Part shown: positions 35,191 to 45,473 of the stretch, piece after piece
How positions within the stretch are numbered: the stretch's first letter is position 1
Layout of the letters: the number at the start of each line of letters is the position of its first letter
Assembly (NCBI GenBank): GCA_028386065.3
Contig: JAKUCV010001989.1
Coordinates: 101,154 to 165,153, forward strand
Source: Turnera subulata
Taxonomy: Eukaryota; Streptophyta; Magnoliopsida; Malpighiales; Passifloraceae
Direction of reading: 5' to 3'
Length of the DNA: 64,000 nt
The notes under the pieces: model-generated
What the model was told of the DNA's origin: nothing
What the model saw: the letters and a program-made list of their open reading frames with translations, nothing else
The model's database searches: none
Translations under genes and position numbers: made by a program

Positions 35191-35296
35191 AATATTCTAA
35201 TGTGGAACCCTTAAATCGTGAAGTTGGGCTTTGCCTTTTGTTGAGGCAGTTTAGCAGCGGAATTGGCACGAAGAAATTTGATTTGACAGACTTAAT
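35191..35296 (+). other. Exon-like island 1 in the CACTA element
   Basis: Preceded by 'TTTGAATCCGCAG' (acceptor-like) and followed by GTAAGAG (donor consensus). Open throughout in one frame, including 'NVEPLNREVGLCLLLRQFSS' and 'KKFDLTDL'. The surrounding DNA is T-rich like an intron. Parent gene not recognised. Either a captured host exon or part of a CACTA protein. Confidence 0.45.
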
Positions 35297-36257
35297 GTAA
35301 GAGAGATATCTGTTGCTTGTTGCTTTCTGGTATTGGATGGTGGTTTTCTCTTTTGAGATTGAGAGAATCAATCATATGCTTACTTCTAATTGCTTGGTGT
35401 TTGACAAAGATTTTCTGGTCATGTGAAATGAAATTACATTTTCTAATCACTTGAAATATAGGATGAATGATTGGTTTTCTGCTATGTTTCTGCTTCCATG
35501 TATATTCAACTTTAAATAAAAGGTTGCATTAATTCCTTTCACATGGACGCAGGGTTGAGCATGCAATTTATAGGATAAAAATTACCTCCAAATTCTTCTT
35601 TGACAGATAACTGAGAAAACTAAAGTATTAAGAGATAAGGAGACAAACTACTTAAGAACTCAACCTTGATGGAGTGAACCCTAAGGTGTGCAACTCCACC
35701 CATACGAAATAGTTCAAACTTATCTTTCGTCGACTAGAGAACAACCTTTATCGTACGTCCATATATACTACTACAATATGTATCTTACCAAGACGTCTTT
35801 AAATATGACATAGTAAATCACTCTAGGCCAATAGTTGATGTTGTAGGACTGAAATATAAAAGACGAGTAACTGCAATGCATCAGCTACAGCCTCTATATA
35901 CATCATTGATCATAACTTGCATTATAAGGACTAAGTAAAGTTATTCTGATTGCTTGTAATCTATATTATTTATTTCATTTCGCAAGTTAAATATCAACAG
36001 CTTTGGCATTCAGTCAAGATCATCTGCTATTTTGTTTTAGTCCAAGTTGCCCCTCTTATGTGTAATTTTTTCAAAGATTGTGGTTGGAACTATAGATCCA
36101 GCCTTCTACTTCATTCTCTTATATTGAGACAGATTAAAAATATGGTTTTCTATTACGAATTTCATCACTTAAAGACAGTAACTGACCTCCTGTTCTCAAA
36201 TATATGTATTTCTTAAGCTTCTCTAGTAAAATGATACTAATTTACTATCATATCCAG

Positions 36258-36344
36258 TGTAATCGCATAGCCCTCACAGACAGCGAGCTGCCATCATATG
36301 TGCCAAAGATAATCCCACACCAAGAAAGTATCCTCGTGATCCAG
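36258..36344 (+). other. Exon-like island 2 in the CACTA element
   Basis: An 87-nt stretch after 'ATCATATCCAG' and before GTACTCC, open as 29 codons with 'IALTDSELPSYVPKIIPHQE'. Coding-like composition within T-rich DNA. Not recognised. Confidence 0.45.
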
Positions 36345-38129
36345 GTACTCCAGCGAAATTCCACTGTAGTAAAACCTATCTACGTAGTCATTGTGTCTAT
36401 TCCTTGTGTGAAGATATGTTTAGCCATGACTTATTGTTTTCTGAAATAAGATTGTTGTTTAGCCATGACTTATTGTTTTCTGAATTAAGTTAGGAAAAAC
36501 GACTTTTACCTAACTTCTCCACTTGTAACTAGTTGCTGAAGCTCCTCATGTTTAATTACTAGTTACTTACTGTATAGTATCCTCTTGTTAGTCTGATAAC
36601 TCACATTTTAATGATGGTAAACCTTGAGAGCAGGAATGTGAATAAAAGAATATAAGGAATTTAAATGAAGTTGATGCTCTTTTCATTTTTTTTTTGGGAG
36701 AATTGGTCTTCTTAATTGTTGGTCTGGAAACTGGAAATCATTAGTGTCTGCTCACCATCATTAAATAATAAAAAGCATCTTTTAGGGATATCCATCTTCC
36801 CTTTCTGGAAAATAAATGCTAAATTTCAACTAACATAACTTCAGTTTATCCAAAAATGATGTTGTACTACTACCAAAGTACATGTTGGAGTCTAGGATTA
36901 ACAATTTGGGTTGAAGTTTTGCAGGCTTATTATATGAAGTATCACTCAAAGTTTCGTTATACTTTATGAGGGAAAATATTAGGTTTCAGACTGAAACTTT
37001 TAGTTCCCAGCTGGTCTTTTATAGCAACGGTAGCTAAAACTAATGTTGACAGAAAGTCCATATATTATGTTGTAATTTTTCCCTTTATAGGCGCATTTCT
37101 GCAGCAAGAAACTAAATCACTCTATATGCATATATCCTCCACACGTTAGCATCAACATGGCCATGCCATGCATGATAGTTTTTAACTGTGATGAGTTTGC
37201 TGGGATCTTGGGCACTTCTAATTCCAAGGAAAATAATTTCCATGATTGCTCTAGGTATGACCAAAGAGTGTTTGATACTGAGTTGTGGAATTTGTGATCA
37301 TAATCTGATTGCGAAATTGGCATTGTTTTGTGGTTGTTCTAGTGTCTGTTTCAATTTTATTTTTTTTTACTGAATTTGCTGTAGTGGCAGTTTGTAAGTA
37401 AGGTGGTGTTTTAAATTTTGGATGTGAAATTCTTTTCAGATTAGATTTTGGATGTGGAATTTCTGTTGTTGCTTTGTGTGATAGGTAGGCGCGGTAGGTA
37501 GGTAGCTTGCTGTAATGCATCTGTGTGTAAGTATCATGAGCTGATGATGATATGTTCTCTTTGCTGATAAGAGTGGGATGAGCCTTTAGTCTCTTTAGAC
37601 TTCTATAGCTATAGTATGTAGTTGGTTCTATAAGAGCTGGATGAATCTTTCGGGGCTTAATAGATTTTCACTGTGATCTTGATCTCTCGTATATGATAGA
37701 TGGTACTGGTGCAATATCGATCTGTTCTGTTGTTGCTTTCTGTTGTTGTGACTACTTTTGGTTCAAGGTTAATTTGTTTTAGAGTGTTCCTATATATTGA
37801 GTCTTTTACAGATTAGAAATGTCACACTTGGGTTAATTAGAGTGGTTTTGCACATATAGGAAAGATATGCAATAAACAGTACAATTCTCAACTTGCCCAC
37901 AAGAGCAAAGACAAAATTGGAGTCTTTTTAAGCTCAGAACTAAGCAGCACATCTGTAGCTTGCTCCTTTATTTTTAAGTGCTGAGTATCAGTTTTGCTTG
38001 TTTTCTCGAATTTGCTAGAGGGTTTGGTGAGTATGTTAAGAGTAGTGATTGCTGCAACTGCAACTTTCCGAAAATTGGTGAGTATGTTAAGAATAGTGAT
38101 TGATTTTGTTGTTACCATCTTTTTTGCAG
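36345..38129. other. T-rich, intron-like stretch in the CACTA element
   Basis: About 1.8 kb with intron-like composition, short exact duplications (for example 'GCCATGACTTATTGTTTTCT' near 36421 and 36459; 'TTGGTGAGTATGTTAAGA' near 38026 and 38074) and no coding domain I can recognise. Confidence 0.5.
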
Positions 38130-38207
38130 CCAAATGATGCAGCAAGTGGTCATTTTGAAGTCCCTGAAAGGAGATCATTAGATGATAGTAATTCTGATAA
38201 TGCTTAG
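38130..38207 (+). other. Exon-like island 3 (apparent terminal exon) in the CACTA element
   Basis: Follows a strong acceptor 'ACCATCTTTTTTGCAG' and reads 26 codons 'PNDAASGHFEVPERRSLDD...' to TAG at 38205-38207. With islands 1 and 2 it suggests remains of one spliced plus-strand gene. Identity unknown. Confidence 0.45.
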
Positions 38208-38519
38208 AAGAATTTACTTTTTGATGACATGAATATTAGATGATAGTTATTGTGATAATGCTTAGAAGAATTTATGTATGTAGTACTTTTATTATTTCAT
38301 TTATTTGGCCAATTGGCATGGTTTGAGGAACCTCCTCTAGATTTTGATACTAGATTTTGTAAGTATTAGTTTTGCTTCTGTAATGTGGCATGTTACTGCT
38401 AACTTTTAAGAATTGGAATAGAAGGATTTTGTGTTATTATTATTAGTTATTAATGAGTTACAATCCGTTCTTAAAAAAGATTTTTAATTTATTATTTGTC
38501 TTCAGTTTCATCAAATATT

Positions 38520-38913
38520 GGGGGTTTGAGCTTTCTACAAAATTTAAATGTTTCATCAAATATTGGGGGTTTGAGCTTTCTACAAAATTTAAATATTGAT
38601 ACAAATAGTGGAGGTTTCAACCCCAGAAAATTAAATTTTTAATGCAAATAGTGGGGGTTTCCAACCCTCACAAACAGGGAGTGGGAGCCAATTGCAAATA
38701 GCGGCGGTTGAAACCCCCGCAATTTAACCCCTACAAATCGAATAATGCAAATAGCGGGGGTTGTCACGGCGCTTGGCAAAAAACCCCCGCAAACAATTAG
38801 CGACGGATATAACTGTGGGGGTATTGGCAACCCCGCGACGGCAAATGGCGGGAGTTGAAACCCCCGCAATCTGCACTAAAAAACCCCACAATACGCGTGC
38901 CTTTTTTGTAATG
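38520..38913. repeat. CACTA right subterminal repeat region
   Basis: At least eight copies of 'GCGGGGGTT' or its complement, often paired as 'GGGGGTTGAAACCCCCGC', up to the terminal TTTTTTGTAATG. A 52-bp direct repeat from 'TCATCAAATATTGGGGG' occurs at about 38508 and 38551. Confidence 0.85.
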
Positions 38914-39998
38914 AGGAAGATGTGGCAAATGTTCCATGTTTGGAAAATAAGGTGGAAGACAAAATTTATAAGAGTGAGGTCGTGTCGACCAATAATGACA
39001 AACACCAATATTCGTCTTTTCTGATTGCAAGAAGGCCTCCTACATGCGAATACAAACTGGAATTAGAAGGTAAAGACCGAATACCCTCTCGTCCACTTAC
39101 CAGTGACAAGCTTTTTATTCTATTGTTGGTGTGGATGGTTTGGGTGGCTAGCTTTTTATTATATTGTTGGTGTGGATGGTTTGGGTGGCTTAAGGTAGGG
39201 TTGTTTTCTGCTGATCTGGTATCAAATTAGGCCACTTATTTCTTGATGGCCAAAAAAATTTATTTGCTTGGTGGCCGTGGTGGCATGTTTGAATAAATTG
39301 GCCAAGGAGGTTTATATTTCCTATCCTTACAATCATTTCAAAAGGAAGTTCTTGGCTACTGTAGGGTTTGCCCTTTTAGTATAATGGTCCTTTCCAAGTG
39401 TGCCCACGGCTCTTTCAAGAAGAAGTGGTCACTAGGTAGAGCGATCTTTGTGATCGCTTTAAGGAAAAGAGTGAAGTTAAATGAATATTGGCTATATAAA
39501 GACGATCTTTACAAATAAATGATGGCCTTTTTCCTGGTAATCAGGCCATCGTGTTCATTTCGAAAAGTACGACTTTTAAGTCCCTACATTTTTCTTTGCG
39601 AAGACTGATCTCCTGGTGGAACGAACACTATGTGGTGTAGTTGTTGTATAGAAGGGGAGCATTCAATCTTTTGAGGAGTGGTTCTTTCGCAAGGATCGTT
39701 TCAAGGAAGCGTTTACATGACCACCCTAGAGCGATGTCGGTTAACAAAATGATTCCTGTGATCATTTTGAAGGGGCGGTGGATCGATACTACTTTACAAC
39801 AAGTAAGTGAGGATATTTGTTGTTGGCTTAAAAAATTGAAGAAAGCTTTGTTTGACTGGTTGCTCAAAGTAAAAGACCGGTTTATTAACGGTCATTAATA
39901 AGGAAATTATCGCGCATGCATAATAACGATTTTGATCGGGCATTATGAACAGTTCTTCAATTTGCAGTAACCTTTAATTAAAGGGCTGAGGGGGGAAC
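38914..39998 (+). other. Internal region B, right part
   Basis: Continues the array internal region: 'RRPPTCEYKLELEGKDRIPS' (39033-39092) matches unit A at 23610-23670, followed by a local duplication of 'GTTGGTGTGGATGGTTTGG' (near 39127 and 39165). It ends in the polypurine tract 'AAGGGCTGAGGGGGGAAC' (39981-39998). No enzyme domain. Confidence 0.6.
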
Positions 39999-41126
39999 TG
40001 TTTGTACTAAAATCAAAATCGTGGGCTTAAGGGTTTGCGTTGAGCATCTGAAGAAGAGATTTATGAGCTTGCAGTCTCCGACGACTTGGAGAGACCAATG
40101 GAGCCTTAGCCTAGAACGGTCAGGCCTAGAATGATCGTTATGGCTCTAGAACGATCATTCTGTCTTTGACTGAGAACCTCGGTCGTTGTGGCGTTGACCA
40201 AGAACGGTGGTTCTGTCGTTGTCCGAGAACGGTCGTTGTGGCGTTGACCAAGAACGGTGGTTCTGTCGTTGACCGAGAACGGTCGTTATGCAGGTGACCG
40301 AGAACGGTCGTTCTGCCGTTGGCCGAGAAAGGTCGTTCTGCCGGTGGCTGAGACTGGTCGTTCTACCGTTGGCCGAGAACGGTCGTTGTGGCTTGGGTAA
40401 TTGTGGTGGACCGGTGTAAGTACATGTTGGTAATGGTATTAACCTGGATTATTATGTCCACAGATGGACCAAGTGATCTTTCTGGGCTTTAAAAGGATTG
40501 TGGAGGATTAGTTGTTGTCGTTGGCCTATAGGGATTGTGGAGTCTGCCAAGTTGGGAGACTAGTTGTTGTCGTTGGCCTGTAGGAATTGTGGAATCTGCC
40601 AAGTTGGGAGACTAGTTGCTGCCGTTGGCTTGTGGGGATTGTTTGGTTTGCCAAGTCGGTGGATCTCAACAAAACACATCTCGATTTCAAAATTGACTCT
40701 ATGGATGACTTTGAATTTCAAACCTTGAGGGATGTTTGAAGGATATCTCACAGAAGGATTTTGAACATGAAAAGGTTCAGGGAAGGATTTGAAACATCTA
40801 TATTTTATCATTGCAGAATTGGAAGGCAGAAGGCAGACTATGAATTTGAATTTTGTAATTTAGACTAGCTTATCTGGTGAATAACTTGTGTGCCTATATA
40901 AGCCCATTGGCCTTTCTAGTACATGGCATCCCAATCATGACAACCATCAATCACTCAAATTATCTTTTACCAAATTTATTATTATTTTATCGCACAATAG
41001 TGTAGATTTCTACGTCTAACTTAGAAAACCCAAAATCCGGTCCAAGGACCTGCGACACCGTCCGTTCGGCCCTTCAGCGGTCGGATCCGGTAGCCGTTGG
41101 TCGCTCGCTGTTCAATGTAGCGAACA
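39999..41126 (+). repeat. LTR copy 3 of the array
   Basis: Starts TGTTTGTACTAAAATC right after the polypurine tract and matches LTR copy 1. It stops at 'GTAGCGAACA', about 38 nt earlier than the longer version of copies 1 and 2, so it may be 3'-truncated, which would explain the missing TSD. Confidence 0.75.
40110..40392 (+). repeat. Expanded AACG palindrome array in LTR copy 3 (~13 units)
   Basis: The same 'GAGAACGGTCGTT'-centred units as in copy 1 but about 13 of them, including two near-identical blocks starting at about 40197 and 40250. It is expanded relative to copy 1 (about seven units). Confidence 0.85.
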
Positions 41127-41739
41127 ATTTGCTATATGATGGAGCACACCAAGGGCCGTCTAAAGCTGCTGTGGAACCGTTGGGATACCCACTTTGCCCA
41201 TTTCTTTGGTGGTGGGGTGGCATCTCCATTACTGGTTCCATGTTCATCCACTGTTCAGCACTACTCGTTGGGTATACCAATGAGCAGCAGATTCTACAAA
41301 CCAAGTCCCTAGTTGGCCCACTCTGAATGGAACCAGAGATATAAAGGAGGTAAATAATTAGTAAACGAGATACTTTGATGCACAAACATATTCAAACAAT
41401 GTACATAAGATATATATAGATATGGGAACCTACCAAACGTTTTCTGGTAGATCGATGACCGTATAGGTGATTCAAACTTATCAGCTCTATCCACCACTAG
41501 CATCATCTTCTTCTTTCTTGACTCTTTAGAAGGATTGCTTCATGGATCGAGATATGGACTCTAGTGCATAGGTTTAGGGTATACAGCTATTGTGATTGTT
41601 TATAACCTGGAATGCTCATTATTTACAATTGATATGGCGAGTGAGAGACTTCTCATTAAGGGACTTGGGTTGGTGTAATCTACATTTATGGGAGCAAAGA
41701 ATGATTTAAGAAAGGTGGTTGGTAGAGTTTGAGGCTCTT
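41127..41739 (-). other. Host-like flank with possible minus-strand exons
   Basis: Sequence immediately right of the array that is not TE-like. On the minus strand 41520-41431 reads 'DRADKFESPIRSSIYQKTF' up to a GTAGGTTCC donor-like site, and 41334-41127 stays open with 'LVCRICCSLVYPTSSAEQW'. The first segment resembles the plus-strand exon-like sequence at 51761-51815. No known domain recognised. Confidence 0.35.
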
Positions 41740-41910
41740 ATCTTATCTGTAATTACATGGTTTAATCTAGGTAGCAAATAGAATTTTTCCTATAATAAAA
41801 TATGACAGATAAACACAACTGGTGAATACCAGGATGGTATTTGATAAAACCTGTGGATCTCTCTATAAAGACTATTGTCTTATCTGTAGTTTTTTTATGC
41901 TAATCTAGAT
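41740..41910. repeat. Left part of a local tandem repeat split by LINE 3
   Basis: 'GGTTTAATCTAGGTAGCA' and 'AGATAAACACAACTGGTGAA' here recur several times at 50217-50690, on the other side of LINE 3. Confidence 0.75.
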
Positions 41911-42668
41911 ATATTGATTCCAAACACGAGTTACATAAGAAAAGAAGAAAACAAGACAACAAGAAATTGACCTCCAGAAAACATAGAAAGGGCTATAGAA
42001 CAAGAAAAAGTTACACAAAAGAGTAATGAAACAACTGGGATTACAAAGGTTTTTTGGAAACAGCTTTCCAAGAATTAACGAAGGTGGCATTGGAGAGGAC
42101 CATGATGCTTGAGTAGGGGAACGAGGGATGAATACTTTTGATCCACCAAGTGGCCCTGGTGATTGCAATGTCAAACAGCCTATCCCATAGCGGTTCTTTG
42201 TTATTGAAGACCAGATCGTTACGCATTAAAAACATGGACCAAATGACAACTGAGCCTATGATTAGCCAAGAAGATTTGTTGAAATTACTCCCAGCAGCTG
42301 AAGGCCAAAGACTATAACAGAGAGAGCAGGAAGCAGGCATCACCCAATGGGTCCCCCACCAATTACAAACCCGTTGCTAAAGTAAGCAAGAGTGGTTGCA
42401 GTGAAGGAGGAGGTGGGCGGAGGCCTCCAAACAAAGGGAAAAAAAGGGAATAGTGAGGCGTTTTCTGTTAGAATACCTCTATGGTACAGCACATCTCTAT
42501 GATAGGATATGAATATATTATGTAATTAATATACAAGATATGATACGCATATATTCTGTAGCGAATGTTGTTTATTTGGGGTAAAGATTACCATGTATAG
42601 CATAGCTACTGTGTATAAATAAATTGGTGATTATCAATAATAAACACAATGTTTACCAAAGTATTACA

Positions 42669-43289
42669 TGGTAGCGGAGTCAAACCCCAAACCCTAGAAT
42701 TCCTCTCTCATTTTTTTTTCCTCAGTCGACATCCAAAAAAAAAAACCAAAAAAATCCTGCGTTACTATTCATTGCACTGTTCACCAATTACTGTTCATTG
42801 GTGTTATTGTTCACACAAAAAAAAGCTGATTTTTGTTATTTCTTCTTCTCTGGTTGCAATTACTTGTTGGTGGTGTTATACTACTCTTGCTTGGTTGATA
42901 GTTGCTTTGGCTTTTGGCTTACTCCTTGTAGTCTCTTACTATTTTTCCTCTTTGGTGCACAAGTGTTCTTTTCTTTGTTGACGCCATGGCTATGAACAGA
43001 TCTTCTTCTCCTTCTTGCCATCTCTCTCATCCGGTCACCATCATGCTCCCGACTGCTCCCGTTGGACTGTCGGAGTCTGGTTCGCTGATCGAACATGGTC
43101 ACTCTGTTCGGCAGCCTGTTTCCTATTTTTGTGGCTTTTTCGATGGCCATCAGCCACGAGGCAGAGGGTATGGCCTCTCCCCTTCTAGCGCCCCCTCTGT
43201 CCTTGGGCAGTTTCCTAGCTCTCCTTCTGGTTCTCCATCTGCAGCCTTTGGTCCAACAAGGTGACACTATTCCAACTGTAGCGGCTATG
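42669..43289 (+). other. Copia 5' internal region, gag remnant or leader
   Basis: From ATG 42986 a Ser/Pro-rich frame 'MAMNRSSSPSCHLSHPV' stays open for 92 residues. Upstream is T-rich leader. It sits where copia gag should be, but I see no gag core. Confidence 0.4.
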
Positions 43290-44509
43290 GGCATCTCTCT
43301 CGGGTTTGTCCTACTCCAAGGACTGGGTCTCCAGGATGTGTTTATGTCTCAGCCCCTTGCGTTTGTTGATCCAAATTTTCCGGATTACGTCTGCAAACTT
43401 GAGAAGTCTATCTATGTTCTCAAATAGGCTCCTCGTGTTTGGAATCGATGCCTCAACGATGCCCTTCTTGCCTTTGGTTTCCATGATTCCATGGTTGATA
43501 CCTCTTTGTTCTACAAGTGTACGGCCTCTACTTCTCTCTATTTTCTATTTTTTGTTGATGATATTGTTATTCTAGGCTCCTCAGATTCATAGGTCCAAGA
43601 GCTTATACGGTTCCTTGAAACTCGGTTTGCTCTCTAAGATTTGGGCAAGCTCCATTATTTTCTTGGCTTGGAAGCCACTTGGCAACCCCGTGGCCTACTT
43701 CTCCACTAGTCTAACTATATCCAGGGCCTGCTGTCCAAGGCCGACATGATTGGAAGTAGTCCAATTTCCACCCCTATATGCTCAACAGAGCAGCTCTGTG
43801 CCGGTAATTGGGCCCTATTTGCTGATGATGCCCTTTATCTTAGTATTTTTGGTGGCCTCCAGTACCTTACTTTCACTCGACCTGACATCTCTTACTCTGT
43901 CAACAAGGTTTCTCAATACATGCATGCTCCAACAGAGCAACACTGGTCAGCTATTAAGCGCATTCTACGCTACCTTCACACGACCCCTTCGGTTGGCCTG
44001 TTCTTTCCTCATTCCAATCCTCTCCACTTATATGGTTTCCGTGATGCTGACTGGGGCAGAGTCTGGATGATCGCAAGTCTACTTCCAGTTATGGCATCTT
44101 CTTTGGTACTGCTCTTGTCTCTTGGCCTTCTCGAAAGCAACGGTCTGTCTCTCGCTCTTCCACTGAGGTCGAGTATCGGTCCCTAGCTACTGCTGCGAGT
44201 GAGCTAGTGTGGATCCAGATTCTTCTTCGTGAGATTAGTCTACAGAGTCACTCTGTTCCGTTTTTGTGGTGTAATAATCTTAGTGCCACTTATCTCACTG
44301 CTAGCCCAGTGTTTCACTCTCGCACGAAGCATATTGAACTTGACTTTCACTTTGTTCGTGACCTTGTGTCTAAGAAGCAGCTTCATGTCCGGTATGTGTC
44401 TTCTCATGACCAGGTTGCTGACATCTTCACAAAACCTCTTCCCAAGGATCAGTTTCGCCTTCTTCGTGACAAGATGCACCTGTCCCCAGTACAACTTGAG
44501 AGGGAGTAA
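43290..44509 (+). pseudogene. Copia RT-RNase H remnant
   Basis: Begins 'VDPNFPDYVCKLEKSIYVLK' (RT), then catalytic 'FFVDDIVILGSS' (about 43550), 'HYFLGLEA', 'FTRPDISYSVNKVSQYMH' and RNase H 'FRDADWG', 'STEVEYRSLATAASELVWI', 'TKHIELDFHFVRD', 'VADIFTKPLPKDQF', ending at 44507-44509. Four or more stops or frameshifts (near 43425, 43590, 43637, 44185). A possible zinc-knuckle remnant 'NCSGYGHLSRVCP' near 43275 joins almost directly to RT, marking the deletion. Confidence 0.85.
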
Positions 44510-44680
44510 TAGGATATGAATATATTATGTAATTAATGTACAAGATATGATATGCATATATTCTATAGTCAATGCTGTGTATATAGGGTTAGGGTTACCA
44601 TGTATAGCATAACTATTGTGTATAAGTGAGTTGATGATTATCAATAATAAACACAACGTTTACCAGAGTATTACACTCTA

Positions 44681-45473
44681 GTGGCGATACTGTTCTTGAT
44701 GGTTAACCATAAGAAGCATCCAGTCTTGGGGGAACTAGAGACAACCACTCTTGAGGAATATTGATAGGCGGGGATGAAACTTTGAGGAGAAGGTCATAAC
44801 CCGATTTTACAGTAAATCCCTTTGCAGGATCGGGCTTCCAAGAGAAGGAGTCAAAGGTGGATGGGGACAGGGATATCATTCTCAGTTTGGTGATGATGAG
44901 TTGACAATCATCTCTTTCCCAAGAGTACAGGTTCCGTCTCCAAGGCCAACACTCGACCGAAAGAGAACGAAGACTGTTGTGAGCCTCGGCTAGAGAGGCA
45001 TTTTGGAGCAAGGAGTTCCTAAAAATTCTATGGACTCTAGAGATCAAAGGGCCAAAAGGGCACCACTCATCCTTCCAGATATTTATGCTCAGGCCGTTGC
45101 CTATCTTAAGTGTGATTTCCTTGCCAAGAGGGGTAGAGGACTGTTCTGAGGGAAATGAGGAAAGGATGATGTGTTTCCAGATTGTGGAGGATTTGGAGAG
45201 GTTGAAAGAGGGGGCAAAGGAATGGGAGGAAACTTCGCATCTTTGCTTAATCAAGGAAAAACAGTCAACGTTGGGCAGGTTTAGGTATTTCCAGTACCAT
45301 TTGAACAAAAGGCTTTGGTTTTTAGCATGAAGGGATTCAATACCCAGCCCTCCAAGGTTCTTTAGTTCAGCAATCTTAGACCAAGCAACAAGACACATTT
45401 TATGACGGTCAGATGAGCCATTCCAGAAAGAAATTCCTTTGCAGTTTGACAATATTTTTGGCCACAGCAACAA
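44681..45473 (-). pseudogene. LINE 3 RT-thumb and connection region
   Basis: An open 256-residue stretch with 'LGGLGIESLHAKNQSLLFK', 'IWKDEWCPFGPL' and 'FTVKSGYDLLL', the conserved region after RT in plant L1 ORF2. It runs into the copia TSD; coding resumes at 42499 and below with 'CNHSCLL' and 'NWWGTHWVMPASC', the zf-RVT tail. Confidence 0.8.

Larger units (their letters stand above)
29270..38913. mobile_element. CACTA (En/Spm-type) transposon, 9.6 kb, with nested LINE
   Basis: Left end CACTAGAAAAAAAATA and right end the complement of CATTACAAAAAAGG are matching CACTA termini. Flanking triplets are aag and agg (3-bp TSD with one mismatch), and flanks on both sides belong to one interrupted internal region. 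Subterminal zones carry repeated 'GGGGGTTTCAACCCCCGC' motifs in both orientations (29300-29430 and 38520-38905), the typical transposase-binding region. I see no TNP2 transposase; after removing LINE 2 the remaining 4.4 kb holds exon-like islands, so it is probably non-autonomous. Confidence 0.8.
20739..41126 (+). mobile_element. Tandem non-autonomous LTR retrotransposon array (LTR-int-LTR-int-LTR)
   Basis: Three related LTRs (20739-~21730, 24504-~27786, 39999-41126) alternate with two related internal regions (to 24503; and ~27787-29269 plus 38914-39998). Both internal regions start with the same primer site and ORF and end in the same polypurine tract. Neither contains protease, reverse transcriptase or integrase, so the family depends on another element. 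The array probably arose by unequal recombination between LTRs. No outer TSD is seen (gatta before, atttg after), consistent with truncation of the last LTR. A solo LTR and a CACTA element are nested inside. Confidence 0.75.
42500..44675 (+). mobile_element. Short-LTR Ty1/copia element, internally deleted; TSD ctcta
   Basis: Two 169-bp LTRs (42500-42668, starting TGATAGGATATG; 44507-44675, starting TAATAGGATATG; both ending ATTACA), flanked by identical ctcta at 42495-42499 and 44676-44680. The primer site 'TGGTAGCGGAGTC' at 42669 resembles the initiator-tRNA-Met type; the tract GAGAGGGAG precedes the 3' LTR. LTR sequences differ at several positions. gag is partial, and protease, integrase and the start of RT are missing. 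Confidence 0.9.

Noticed and set aside
40110..40392. CRISPR-like alternation of repeats and spacers
   Set aside because: Units are 18-25 bp, imperfect, spacers are repeats of each other, the array sits in a plant LTR and no cas genes exist.
20739..41126. TSD for the whole LTR array
   Set aside because: Flanking pentamers gatta and atttg do not match; the last LTR may be truncated, so no TSD is claimed.
41127..41330. Plus-strand reading with 'YPLCPFLWWWGGISITG' as a membrane protein
   Set aside because: It is short, starts at the LTR junction and the minus strand is also open; no independent support.
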